DNA of 64,000 nucleotides, taken from Apoda limacodes. Lineage: Eukaryota; Arthropoda; Insecta; Lepidoptera; Limacodidae. The stretch's first letter is position 1. Every line of letters begins with the position of its first letter. Of this stretch, positions 34,890 through 47,270 are shown in pieces. The stretch is taken from the NCBI GenBank assembly GCA_946406115.1, contig OX291558.1:15492205-15556204 (forward strand), written 5' to 3'. The notes under the pieces were generated by a model that did no database searches, was not told where the DNA came from, and was given only the letters and a program-made list of their open reading frames with translations. A program made the translations under genes and the position numbers.

Positions 34890-35960
34890 TTCTGTTCCTT
34901 ATAGTCCGTGAGCCAGATAGTATATTTTGTCAGTCATTTCCTCTCAAGCGATAACTCGTGAAATGCTTCAGAGTGTTGTATTATGCAGCATGGAAAACGT
35001 CAGCTGCCGCCCCGTTTCAGCGGCAGCCTCTCAATCACGTAAAAAAAATTGTTTTCAATCATTTCGTCCCGACCGAAAATTTGTTAAATGATAGTTAACG
35101 CAATTATTCGAAGATAAGAGTACGTCAGCTGGACACATGAACATGCAAAAAAAAAATTTTCATTCAAAGATTTCCTCTCACTTGAAAATGTGTCAGATGA
35201 TATGCTATTTTGAATAAATAAAAACGTCAGCTGGCTCTGTGTTGGTGGAAAGGTCGTCAGCTGACGTTAAATTAAAATGGGTGGGTACCCACGGAGCGAC
35301 AACTGAGGTTCACCATGCTGCATAATACAACTCTATAGCATTTCACAAGGTATAGCTTGAGAGGAAATCATAGAATTTTCTAAAATGTTACTTTTTTTTG
35401 GCTGCATAGTTATTTCAGTAACCGTGCCATCGTGAACAGCATGTATATTATTCCGATCTATAAGATTTGGATACAATAGAGGAGGGGGGCCTACTACTTT
35501 ATACCTGTAGAATATTTGAAAGGTGAGGTGGGGCTTATTTAAAATAAATTTTTTCAATGTTAAAATTAATTCAGAATATTTATTTATTAAGAATATTAAT
35601 ATAATTAAAATATAATTTTTTTGATTCTGTGCGTGCACGGAGTGTAATGTCGAAAAACTGTAGTAATGTCATTTCCTCTCACTTGAAAATGTGTCAGATG
35701 ATAGTTTACATGCAATTTTGAATAAATAAAAACGTCAGCTGGCTCTTAGTTGGTGGAAAACCCGTCAGCTGACGTATTTAAATAAGCGATCGGCGCTCAC
35801 GCCTGGCTCCTCGCTCCACCTTTCACTGCATCAGCTGACGATCTTTCCACCAACAAAGAGCCAGCTGACGTTTTTATTTATTTAATATAGCATGTTAAGT
35901 ATCATCTGAAACATTTTCAAGTTAGAGAAAATCACTGAACGAATTTTTTTTTTTACGGCC
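34890..35960. mobile_element. CAGCTG-rich inverted-repeat block upstream of UGT-C
   Basis: A unit of about 100 bases, with TTTCCTCTC, GAAAATGTGTCAGATGATA and ACGTCAGCTGG, recurs in + orientation (near 35060, 35165 and 35668) and in - orientation (35828-35935). An outer pair (34930-35000 and 35310-35375) is also inverted. Eight CAGCTG hexamers lie at 35001, 35126, 35228, 35258, 35736, 35766, 35832 and 35862, several inside the palindrome CGTCAGCTGACG. No transposase is present. It looks like one or more MITE-type insertions ending about 120 bases before the UGT-C start codon. Confidence 0.75.
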
Positions 35961-36083
35961 TCAGATTATAGAGCTTTAGATAAAGGTAAATTGAAACAAA
36001 CAGATTGAAACCAGTTCCCAAGTGAAACACACGTTGTTAAGCCGACGACGGTGCGGCACGTTGTAAACCAATCGTAGACGAAA

Positions 36084-39000
36084 ATGTATCCGAATAAAAT
36101 TATTATCACGTTATCTTTGCTCGTGACGACATGTAGTCCCTTAAATATATTAGGAATATTTCCGTTCGAAGGGAAATCACACTTTTTTGTGTTCGGAGTT
36201 TATTTAAAGGAATTGGGAAAAAGAGGACACAATGTTACAGTTATATCACACTTTCCGCAAAAGGACTTACTGAAGAATTACCATGATATCAGTTTAGCAG
36301 CAAGTATTCAAAAGGACGAAGTTTTTTTGCCTATTGAAAGAAATTATTTGTCAATTTTAATTGGTGGACTATTTTTATCATCATCAGGAACGCAAAATTG
36401 TGAAAACTTGTTAGCAAACAAGCAAGTACAGGATTTAATTTCAGAAAAACCTAAGTTTGATGTTGTGGTACTGGAGACATTTAATAGTGATTGTTCCTTA
36501 GGAATAGCACACCATTTGAAAGTACCTGTTGTGGCAATATCCACAACTGTACTGTTTCCATGGCAATACAGTAGACTTGGACTGTCACATAATCCTTCTT
36601 ACGTACCAGCTCATTTCCTCGAGGGAGGATCAAAGCCAACTTTATATCAAAGAGTAGAAAGAGTTATATTCGATTTTTACTTTAAAACACTTTACTATCT
36701 GAAAATTCAACGAAGTGATCAAAATACACTTGCTCGATATATTGAAAATGTTCCGCCATTGGAAGACTTGGCTCGTGAAGTTAAGTTTGTGTTATTATAT
36801 CACCATTTTATTTTAACTCAATCAAGGATATTTCCTTCAAATGTTATTGAAGTTGGGGGATTCCACGTGTCAGCGGCAAAACCTTTAAATGGGGTAAGTA
36901 AAGCATGTAATCCATGAATTATATTATGAAATTCTAACTTATTATCATTGGCCTTGTTTGTACTGAGAATAGAATAGTTTAATAATGACCTATTGATCAA
37001 AACTGTGTTTCGTATACCACTGAACTGGTTTTAGTACATCTTTTATTAAATCTCAAATAAAGTTATGGATATAAACCGGTGTGACGTTAGCGGCCTAAGC
37101 TAGCGGCCGATTATAAACCGACCAAAATAAGATGTCACTATTCTTGTAAACTAAAATGCAACAAAATAGTATCAATAACAGATTTAAATAAAAAACTATT
37201 TCACTAATGAATTTTAAAATAAATCGTTCAATCTTGTTTTGACAGGATCTAAAGAAATTCGTCAATAGTGCTGAGAATGGTGTGATACTTATGAGTTTTG
37301 GCTCATTAGCTAACGTGAATACTTTGACAGAAGATAAATTACAAGCCATTATGGAGGTAATAAATGAACTACCACAGAGATTCATATGGAAGATTAAATC
37401 TGAAAACAATACTCTACCAAACGTAAAACAAGGCAAATTGTTTATTTCGGATTGGCTACCTCAAATTGATATTTTAGGTTTGTGTTTTCTGATCTGATTA
37501 AAATAATTGTTAACATTTTTAGCAAAACTTTACAGAGTGCGCCTTACATGTAATATATTCACTTAAGAGGGGCATAAAGGTGAATTTCCCATGGTAGAAT
37601 TGAATTTTCAGTGAGTAAAGTAAAGTAAAAAAACACATAGATACTACATTATAATTCCAATGTCTAATATTAGCAAAAACATAATGCAATAAAAAAATCT
37701 TGGTAGAAAAAAATCACAAAATCACCTCTAGTTTTCGCCAATTTACCTGAAATTGTAACTGAAATACTATTGCTGAAAACAAAACCTGGAGCTGTTATTA
37801 GCAAATTTTAAATACTAATAATAATGTTCAAGTTATTAATATTTAATGTTAATAATGTCGACCATACTATACGTTCATATTCCACGTTATATCCAGTATT
37901 TTTCTGGCTTTATGACCCCTCTTAAGGTCTTAACAATCTTGGTTTAAACTGTTATAAAACTACGTGGGGCATATGCCGCTTTGTGTATTTTCTAAAAATA
38001 ATTATTTTTTTACTATTATTTAGTACTGCACAAAATTTCGGTCCAATACGCTGAAACAGTAAATACAAAGAACGTAATGTTCGAAGTTTTCTTTTTCTTT
38101 TCTTTCTAATTTCTATTTTTAAAATAGCACAATTTCGGGCAATAAAAGTAATCTAAGAAATTTCTAGCTAGAGAATATTGTAATTAAAGGCAGAATTAAT
38201 GGATATGAAGAACTTTTAAAATTAGCATATCAGCCTACATTGGTCCATCACTGGATATAAGCCTCCTCTTAAGCGCACCATTTCTGTCGGTCATCTGCCT
38301 TCTCCATCCAGGCACCACCGGCCACTCTTTTCAAGTCGTCGGTCCGCCGGGCTGGAGGGCGTCCCACGCTTCGACTTCCCGTACGTCTCCACTCTAGGAC
38401 AATTCTGCTCCATCGCATCGGCCATCGATCCTCCGACAGACATGACAAGCCCACTGCCACTACACCTTGTTGATGATTATCATATATGAATGTAATCAGT
38501 CAAGTATTTAGAGATGTCTGTGTGTACACCATTTGTCTGCTATTCCACCAGAACAATAAATAGAAACCAATTATTTACAGCAAATCCAAAAACTTTGGCG
38601 TTTTACTCCCACTCGGGTATGTTAAGCACTACAGAAGCCATACACTTTGGAGTGCCGATGGTAGCGATGCCCATATTCGGGGACCAGCCCGCCAATGCTG
38701 CTTCAGTGGAGGAGAGTGGACTTGGCGTGCAAATACAGATCAGGGATTTGACAAAAGACAACTTGCTTAAAGCTTTCAAAACAGTTTTAGACCCGAGGTT
38801 AGTTAATAAAAATAATTTTACTATTTAATATATATATTTATATACAAAATATGCATGTTTGTTATAGAAGACAGATAAATAATATTCTTTTACATCTTAA
38901 ATGTTCTGTTACTTCATTAAATAAAGTAAACATTGGTTAAGGAATAGGGAAGTACTAACAAAAAAAATATTTAATGAACGTTGAATATAGTCGTCACATA

Positions 39001-42000
39001 TAGAGCAGATGTGTTTTGTAATCTTAAATAACTAAAAATGTAGTAACTATTACAATCGTTTAGTTTACTTACAATTTGATATTTTACTAAGTATATGTTA
39101 CTTTACACATTTTAATGTTTTTTTTTTCTCTGCAGTATTAAAAGTGCACATTTTTACCAATTAAGAATGTTGCCATGAGGAACATTAGAAACATTAATGA
39201 TGCTATAAATTTCAAGTAGTAATTTCTACATCCGGTTAACTTGCATTATTTATTCATAAAAAACTATTTTTTTTTAATTTTAATATCAATATTCTTAGTC
39301 ATGCAAGCTGTCGTGACTTGCAACTTTTTGAGTACATCGATGTTTCTAATTTAGATGCTTACTTATGAACTAAATAAAACACGGCCAAGAGCGTTTGTTT
39401 AAATTTAAAGATTTAAATATTTAAAACGAATGTTTAATGAATCTAAAATAAATTAAGATAACAAGATCATAATATATCAGCTTTCAAAATCTTTCAAGCA
39501 AACAGTTTTCAATAAAATCGGTTTGCAAGTTTTTTGAGATAATCTGATGGAAATCTGCACTAATTCTCATTCTACGGAACCCTAACATAATAGATGTAAC
39601 CGACACACTTTTGGCCGTTTCTTTAATTATGAGCTCCAACGACTAAAAACAACATTTCCTATTTTTATTTCCGCAGTTTTCGCATCGCATCCTATACATT
39701 TTCAAACATTTAGCTACAGTGGCTATAGAAAACACGACAGAATTAGAATATATTTCTAAAGATAACAATGGAGTAATCTCCGATTGAGGAGCAAGTGGTA
39801 TTCGTAGCTCACGCAGTATGTTTTGTGAGTCTGTCACTGATCACTTCGATCCCGGGTAATACCCTAAGGGTACTTTATATCCAAGCAAAAATATCGAAGA
39901 AATAATATTTCAGCATATTCCAAATTTACGTCGCGGGCTCAAACTGTATTATATATAATCGAAATAGTACCTACTGATAAGTTAATAAAAAGAATTACAC
40001 CATTTTAACCGGCTGGTCGTCTGCTTATTGTTTGTTACCTTACTGGTATAAAATCGACTAACAATTGACGAAGATATCGGATTACATACACACAGTAAGG
40101 TGTTTTTCTAGTGACTGGTCCATATCCTGAAAACTACGATTAAATCGACTACTTTTCACAAAAACATCTACGCACACATGTTTTGTTTAATGCACGTGTT
40201 GTCTCCTGCTTAGGACCAAGTCTTCTCTAATTGCACGCCTCATAAGCGGAGCGGTGAGGTAGTGCTCTACTCTCGACATGTCAAAAAACCCAGTCTTTCG
40301 AAACTTAAATGACTTTTTTTTTGTAATATAACACTTACAGGATAATATGAGTGCACTAATATGAAGTTAAATAATCTGTCTAGCACATATGGTACATTTT
40401 ATAAACAATTAATTTGTTTAATATAATAAATAATAACATTAAAACTAATCATTCTTGGACGTCCGTGAGTCTGTGTTTATGTGACCATGTATGTGGCAGA
40501 GAAATTGGTCGAAAAATTCATCTTACCGGAATACTTTTGTTTTTAATATATAAAGTATTACACTGTGCTGATTCCTAGTTAATATTAGCGTTCTAAGTAC
40601 TGTCGTTATATCTATATATATATATTTATTTTTATTTTATAGTATATTTTTTCCTCACCTTATTTGTTATTTTATTTTAAAAAACCTGAGTTCTTGTTTT
40701 AGATTTTTTTTTTAAATGTGAATGACCGCTATGAGGCGTGCACTTTTGGATTTTCCAAATTTTTTTAGTATTGTTGTTTGATATTTATAAAAACATTTAC
40801 TGTCAAAGGGCGCATTCGTTTTGGGAAGCAGAATGATTATTTTCATTACTTTTGTCATCTGTCATCCGTTCGTTTCGCATTGTTGTCAAAAATATCAAAA
40901 TTTTAATATCATCTGTAACAAACTGTCATGCACGGAAAAAAAAGATTTGTAGAACCAAGACAATAAATATTGTTAGGGATTCCAAGTAAATATTCATTTG
41001 ACTTGACAATATATACTTGTGTGAATGCAGTTGGTTTAGTTTAATATAAAATAATATATTGTTGTTTTTTTCTTTTGTTCTGAGTAAATTATTTTAAACC
41101 AAGACATTATCATACTCTGTTAAGAAAGTTTAAATTCTTTGAAAAACAAAACCTAAAATTTTGTTAAAACAAGAATATATTTATTTCTACCAACATATTT
41201 ATAGACTTAAGTTAAAATGCTTCATCTGATTTGCTTCTAATTTCTTATTTTTTAACTTAATTACGTTTAGTTTTAGAGTGAATTAAATCTAACTTATATG
41301 ATATTGTTCAAATAAGAATATCATTTTTGTTCATTTGATAACAATGAGAGTGTTTAAGAATTTCATATTGTTGGTTCTAGACTACCGTTATTATAACAAC
41401 AAGTAAATCACTGTGTTAAAGCAAAAAATATAAGCATTCTTTAACAAAGATAAAATGTTTTAACTTAATACAAAAAATCTTATATTGTTAGTTCTACACT
41501 ACCGTTATTGTAACAACAAGTAAATCACTGTATTAAAGCAAGCAATTTATGCAATCTTCATCAAAGATTGAAATGTTTCAACTTAATACAAAAATCCATA
41601 CAATATTATATTTTACATTTGAGAATATATATTGTTCCTCGGATTGCGTTAAACCAAAGCAATTTGCATTGATCCAAGAAATCTTTTTTTTCCGTGTGCG
41701 TTCGTTTACAATATTTTTGTTATTTTTGTCACTTTTGCCACCGAAAAATTAAACTTAGACCTATGTCTGGAGGTAGGGTTTTGATGTTAATCTGTCAAAC
41801 TGCCTATAAATATTCATTGTTTATGGTAGTGTGTGTGTGATATTATCGTACCTTGTGTACATGAACCGTTCGTTTTGCAACCAATATTTTTGTTGTTAAC
41901 TTTTCAAAGCTACACGAACGATAGGTGTCGATGGCAAAAATGGCGTTATCAAAAGTGTGAAAAGTGTCAAACGTGGGAACTTTTTATCCCAAAACGAACG

Positions 42001-43391
42001 CGCTCAAAATGACTTCAAACATAGAAGACGAATTTGCAGTGTCAGAAATAGTATTTTCGAAATTAATTATTGTGCCCTGCCACCGTCCGCCGCCGTCTAG
42101 TTTTTGTTGATGGAAACAATGTTTTTACTTTTACGCTCGACGGAAAACATCTAACCATTTGTTAACGTGTTTATGCTAGGCTATATGGATTAAATTTCAA
42201 TATCCTTCCAGAGCTTCTGATGAAGCCTGGACGGTTAAAAAAAATCAAAGACAATATCTAAATATATTTTTTTTAAACCAAGTAAAGGATTGTGTGTTAG
42301 TTTGGTTTCAATGACCTTCTTAGAATGTCATTGTTTGGTTTGGTTAGATATTTTGAAAGAGTTACTTTATTTTCTATAAGTTAGTTATCGTCATATAAGT
42401 AATGATCACACTTCAGAAACACACGTTCGTTAGATCTTAGCCGTTATGTTTTTAACTAATAGCCAGGGTACTATACTGTCACGTCTAATACGACCTTGGA
42501 ATCTTGGAATCTCTATTCCACGCGATCTTGGAATCTCTATTTTTATATACATACTAGCTTTTGCCGGCAGCCCGTGAAACTCTTTAATTAACTATACTAA
42601 TGAAGTTTGCTATAGCTGTGATTTAGTTCGATCAAGCTCAGTTATAGTTATTCTCGCGGTAGCTTTTGAATTTTTCTTTTATAATTTTGACTTTTGAATT
42701 TTATTTTTTGACTTTTGAATTGATAAAAAGTAGCCTATTTCGTATTCCAGGACCTAACCTATATGTGCGCCAAGTTTCATCCCGAAATGTTCAGTGATTG
42801 AAGTGTGATTTAGTTACATACATACATCTATCCATCCAGACATACTTTCACATTTATAGTATTAGTAGCATTATCTATTTATTTCCCCACGACTATATTT
42901 TGAGAGTATATTGCCATTTCAAGTTATATTTCCATAGGGTCTCTGTATCCGTGAATTGGAGGAATATGCAGAACACAAGCATCCTAACTATTCCTGTGCT
43001 TTTGGCCTCGAATTCCTTTAATAACTATCAGAAGAACTAACAGCGTATACATAAATAATTTGTCTGCATATTCAGATAATCTTATTATTTTCGTATGTTT
43101 TATTTCAGATTTCGCGAAAACGTGCAACGATTGTCAAAAGCATGGCACGACCGACCCTTACCTCCGTTGGATACTGCTATATATTGGACTGAGTTTGCTG
43201 CTCGTCATTCCAACTTCTCATTCAAACCCAGGGCTGCCGAAGTACCAATGTATCAGTACATGTGTCTTGATGTTGCTTCGGTGTTTGTGATCTTATTTGT
43301 AATTTTAGTAGTATTGTGTAAAATTATATCATTAGTCTTTTCTAAAAGCAACTCTAAGAAATTAGAAAAAATAAAAACAAAAAAGGAATAG
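36084..43391 (+). CDS. UGT-C: UDP-glycosyltransferase, complete, 4 exons
   Basis: Exons are 36084-36893, 37246-37477, 38581-38797 and 43109-43391, giving 513 residues with the same phases as UGT-B. The start MYPNKIIITL opens a signal peptide (about 1-19). FEGKSHFFVF places the likely catalytic His at 33, and FDVVVLETFNSDCSLG follows. Exon 2 has NGVILMSFGSLA (donor binding) and DWLPQIDIL. Exon 3 begins ANPKTLAFYSHSGML rather than AHPNTL and keeps TTEAIHFGVP and FGDQPANA. Exon 4 has the anchor helix and a KTKKE (KxKxx) tail. Predicted role and location are as for UGT-B: ER-lumenal sugar transfer with unknown acceptor. Exons 1-2 differ clearly from UGT-B, but exon 3 and the first about 190 bases of exon 4 are almost identical to A and B. 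Intron 3 (4.3 kb) carries several repeats. No inactivating change is seen. Confidence 0.95.
38225..38465 (-). repeat. LINE-derived repeat in UGT-C intron 2
   Basis: The ACTGGATATAAGCCTCCTCT, TCCATCCAGGCACCACCGGC, TCAAGTCGTCGGTCCGCCGG and CATCGATCCTCCGACAGACA blocks form a repeat that I associate with LINE 3' regions in Lepidoptera. It is GC-rich against an AT-rich intron. Orientation is inferred, and no full ORF is present. Confidence 0.5.
38798..43108. other. UGT-C intron 3 (4.3 kb)
   Basis: The first about 30 bases copy the same intron start in UGT-A and UGT-B (TTAGTTAATAAAAATAATTT). The rest is unrelated to those introns. It holds the inverted-repeat element 40805-42012 and a dispersed repeat (about 42555-42870, from CTAGCTTTTGCCGGCAGCC to TATAGTATTAGTAG). 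Two imperfect ATCTTGGAATCTCTATT copies lie at about 42499-42541. Remaining parts show nothing recognisable. Confidence 0.7.
40805..42012. mobile_element. Non-autonomous inverted-repeat element in UGT-C intron 3
   Basis: GGGCGCATTCGTTTTGGGA near the left end and TCCCAAAACGAACGCGCTC near the right are imperfect inverted repeats. An inner pair, CACGGAAAAAAAAGATTT and AAATCTTTTTTTTCCGTG, sits at about 40931 and 41680. Between them a unit of about 120 bases (ATATTGTTGGTTCTAGACTA, AACAACAAGTAAATCACTGT) is tandemly duplicated (about 41366-41600). No transposase ORF is present. Confidence 0.65.
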
Positions 43392-44022
43392 AAAAGAGAG
43401 TGACATTAATTTGTGTGCTGATGAAGTTAAATGTGATATTTTTGAATATAGACAGAATTTAGATGTAATATTATTTATATTTGTGGTGAAATTAATTACT
43501 ATATTTTCCTTGGCCCTACCTCGTAAAAGTACTAAGGGTCTGACCACACCTTACTAGCTCCGCTATAAAATATTTGAAATTTCCTTTTCGAACAAAGCGT
43601 CTTTAAAAAAAACAGTTTTTTAGCGATAAAAACAAACAGCTGCACCGATTTTACTTAAACTCTATTTAGATTTAAGTCATAACGTAGCGTATTGATTGAT
43701 ATGTTCACGAGACAAATTGTACGGTCGCGGTCAGAAAATGTTTACCAGTTTTGAAATTAGATTCTATATCACACTTTATTCACTAAGTCTAAAATGCCAT
43801 ATCAAGTTACTTATTACCTTTTAAAAGCTATTATGCAAAATGACGCATCGAGAAAAACAACAAGAATTATTGATCACTCTTTGATAATGGAACTAATATC
43901 TTTATTTGTTGAAATGATATTTATCAAAAAATATTGTTTGAATGTCGTTTTGACAAGTGTAAAATTTTACAAAAGATTTTTTCATAACGAAATAAAATAG
44001 CAAGTTTAACCCATCGATATGA

Positions 44023-44831
44023 ATTTTTTATATCGATGGTTTAACCCTGGAGCAAAGGGCTGAAATAATATTTCTCTTTGAAGATGGACATAGTATTAGT
44101 GCTATATCACGAGAACTCAATATATTCACTGTGAGGTTTTTGATTAAGCGTCACGGCGAAGAAGGGCAAATAACAGATCATAGAAATAATTCAGGACGAC
44201 GACCGATACTAACCGCCGCGCAAATAACAGAAATCATTCGTCGTTACGAAGAGAATGGTTTCACACCAACTAGTTATTTTGCTGCTTTGGTGTGTTTTGG
44301 TGTGAGTGCTCGGACGATCCGACGAGCTTTGCACAATGTTGGACTACACTACAGACACCATGCTATTAAAGTGGAGCTGAAACCTCACCACAAAACAGCC
44401 CAACTTAACTTTGCGCGAGGACATCTCCATTTTGATTGGTCGAATACTATATTTACCGATGAAAAAACTTTTAAATCAAGCCAAATCGGAAGATTAACTT
44501 TATGGCGCTACAATCGAACTCGGTATGATGAAGGTCATGTTGTGCCTCAAAACGAGTCAGGTCGCATTACAGTAAACTTATGGGGGTGGATGAGCCTTGA
44601 CGGCGTCGGAGAACTGACGTCGTTAGAGAATAGGGCTACGGCCATTTATGGGGGCTTACGGTTCAACGCTGGGACTGTCAAAATGAAAGAAACCCTCAAG
44701 CTCTTAGATCACACTGTGCTCAAGTATGGGATGCTATCAGAGGTACTGATCTATGCACGCGTCTTGTTGCATCTATGCGAGATAGACTACGTTCCGTCAT
44801 AGCTACAGAGGGAGGTTATACTAGATATTAA
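44023..44831 (+). pseudogene. Tc1/mariner transposase, internally deleted
   Basis: The frame shows an N-terminal helix-turn-helix (LTLEQRAEIIFLFEDGHSIS, then ISRELN), a linker rich in basic residues (RRPILTA), and the start of the catalytic domain with IIFTDEKTF-type text (NTIFTDEKTFKSS, first Asp) and RITVNLWGWMS. After ENRATAI the region with the remaining catalytic acids is missing. The true C-terminus (VWDAIRGTDLCTRLVASMRD, ending GGYTRY and TAA at 44829-44831) lies in another frame. No in-frame ATG precedes the helix-turn-helix: the frame hits TGA at 44020. The enzyme cannot be active. It is a clear relic rather than a domesticated gene. Confidence 0.85.
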
Positions 44832-44957
44832 ATAAAGATTTTCGAAGTGTCTATTTTATTATTTCTTCATATTCTTATTTAAAAAACTAAAATATTAGTT
44901 TTTTCAAAGAATTTTCTATATATTAAAACTTGATAGTAGTCGGTCCATCTCCTAGAG

Positions 44958-45365
44958 CAGTGATGGCGAACCCATGGCAATTCGGGCACGCCAATGATTT
45001 ATGAAATTTCTATTTTCACCCACGTATGCTTGCAAGTCATTTTTAGAAATGAACTCTAGTTTAGCTTCCATACTGCTTATTAACAAAGTACGAGCCTGCC
45101 CTAATGTGAGATTTTTAGCACCTAATTTGCTTCAGCAGAAGTCACACTATTTTATTTTTTTTATTTGAATATAAATATTAAACATTTCGATTGATGTAAA
45201 CATTTCGAGCTGCAAGTATCTAAATAGCTTTAAGTTAACAGCAATTCGTTTAATTTTTTTCCATTATTATTAAGTAACCCATATTTTTTGACGGCACGTC
45301 ATAGGTACAGTATTGTTTTTTTCATAGAAAATGGCACATTCATTAATAAAGGTTCGCCATCCCTG
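44958..45365. mobile_element. hAT-like MITE nested in the mariner copy
   Basis: The terminal repeats are CAGTGATGGCGAACC and GGTTCGCCATCCCTG (14 of 15 complementary). A perfect 8-base target duplication, TCCTAGAG, flanks them (44950-44957 and 45366-45373), as in hAT elements. The body is 408 bases, AT-rich and non-coding. Confidence 0.92.
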
Positions 45366-45510
45366 TCCTAGAGCGATTGATTGTCATATTAGAAAAAAGA
45401 TAATCTATGGTCAATAAAATTATTATGAAATAGACATTTAGAACTTGTGACTTAAATGTGTGCATGCAATTGTGATCCTTAAGGTGGTAAACATTTTCTG
45501 ACCGCGACTA

Positions 45511-47227
45511 TACATACACATTGTGTCTATATCAAAGAGCATAAAAAAAAGCTAACCACACACGCACGCACACACACACAGACACACACCGACGCACTCT
45601 AAAACAGGTCTGAACACGTAAAAAAAACGCAAATTTAGTGATTTCGATTTTCGAACCTATTATAATAACTTCCCTCAAAAGAAGTTAAAAAATTATAATC
45701 AAGAAAGCAAAGGTAGTGGGTACTATTTTAAGATTTAAGATTACAAATTGTTTCTAGAATATACCTTCGAGACAACAAGATAGCATATCTGCTAAAAATG
45801 ATCGTTTCCAAGCGAAAATTTAAACTATCAAATGGCGGCACTAGTTACATAGGTCTGGCCAGAACCTAAAAATTGAATCTGTTTAATTGTTCGGTCTAAA
45901 AGATAGAGCCTTTTATTGGTCGGACAGACGGACAGACAGACAGACAGCGTAGGCTTAGTAATAGGGCTTTGTTGGGACCCTCTGGGTACGGAACCCAAAA
46001 AATTTACAATAAAAAAGGGACGTTTGGTTATTCATGGAGGTGTGTTGGTTTTATGTATGTATTTGTATGAAAGTGAACGTAAGGTAGGTTGGTAGGTTAC
46101 AGATAGTAAAGAGTGTCATTATTCTAAATCATATATCAATGTGTTAGGAAATGCAGGTGAGTTATCGTTGATTTCCAATAAAAAAGAAATAGTTCGGTAA
46201 CAAGTACCGCACGAGCAACTTCTCTTGATAATATTTTTTGTATATTTGAGAATTTATTTATGAAAATTATTATTGCGTCTTTAAAGAAAACAGTTTTTTA
46301 GCGAAAAAAAAACAGTTTTTTAGCGATAAAAACCAAACCGCTGGACCGAGTTAGCAACTAAAATACGCGTTATATAATCGATAATTCTATCGTATATTGT
46401 TTAGTTCTCATTCACAGTGGTGCCTTCGCCTCGCAGAAACTTAAATGGCCAGACGTAAACAATCGGACAGACGGACAGACAGACAGATAGCGTAGGCTTA
46501 GAAATTGGGCTCAGTTGGGACCTTCTGGGTACGGAACCCTAAGAAAAAGACTTATGAATTGTTTTTACTGTTGTGGTAATACCTGTTTAGCGTTGATGCT
46601 GTAGAAATATTTTGTGGCCTGCTAATAATGCTCGTATCAGTATCATGAATTTTATAGACCAAATTAAATATTTTACTACAAATAAGTACTATGAGAATCA
46701 TACGGAACTTTAATAAATACTTTTTCTTCTTCTTGTGCCATATCCTAACAGATGTCGGCGACCATCTTCCCAAATATGACTCTTATCTGAGCTGCTCTGC
46801 TTAGAACAGCGGCGTCAGCAGTACCGGTCCAAGACTTCAAATTATCGTACCAGGCTATTCTCCTTCTATATTATTAATTTATTTGTCTGCGTTACTACTT
46901 CTACAATCTTCGGTCTTTCCTTGGGAATGAATCGATATAAATACATAGACAAATTAAAAAAACATCATTATAACACCTGTTTGAATTGCATAATGAAATT
47001 TACTACAGCAATATACCCTTGTACAGTTGTGATAATAGTATGACACTAGGTAGCTTAATATGGGTCATACAACTACCGTTTCTTAACCCATCATAATAAT
47101 GATATTTTTTTGACATATATGACCAGTACAACCTGGTCCGTAACTAAGCAAAGCTTGTATTATGAAAACCAGACAACGGATATAAATAAATACTTATATT
47201 CTTTTTTTTTGGCAATACAAATGTATC

Positions 47228-47228
<1 letters not shown>
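45511..47228. other. Intergenic repeats between mariner and UGT-D
   Basis: Two related segments (about 45840-46000 and 46270-46545) share GGACAGACGGACAGACAGAC, AGCGTAGGCTTAG and GGGTACGGAACCC, and GTTTTTTAGCG blocks also appear at 43610-43625. A CA-rich tract (about 45556-45592) and a GC-richer patch (46780-46870) that may be LINE-derived complete it. No gene is seen. Confidence 0.5.

Positions 47229-47264
<36 letters not shown>
47229..47264. repeat. (TA)n microsatellite
   Basis: About eighteen TA dinucleotides. Confidence 0.95.

Positions 47265-47270
<6 letters not shown>

Larger units (their letters stand above)
43722..45510. mobile_element. Tc1/mariner-type element, defective
   Basis: GTCGCGGTCAGAAAATG and TTTACCA (43724-43747) are mirrored by TGGTAAACATTTTCTG and ACCGCGAC (45485-45508), a perfect 24-base terminal inverted repeat. 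TA dinucleotides flank it (43720-43721 and 45511-45512), as expected for this superfamily. Inside are a broken transposase (44023-44831) and a nested hAT-like MITE (44958-45365). Confidence 0.88.

Noticed and set aside
35333..35638. 101-codon ORF on the - strand
   Set aside because: It lies partly in the inverted-repeat block upstream of UGT-C and has no domain.
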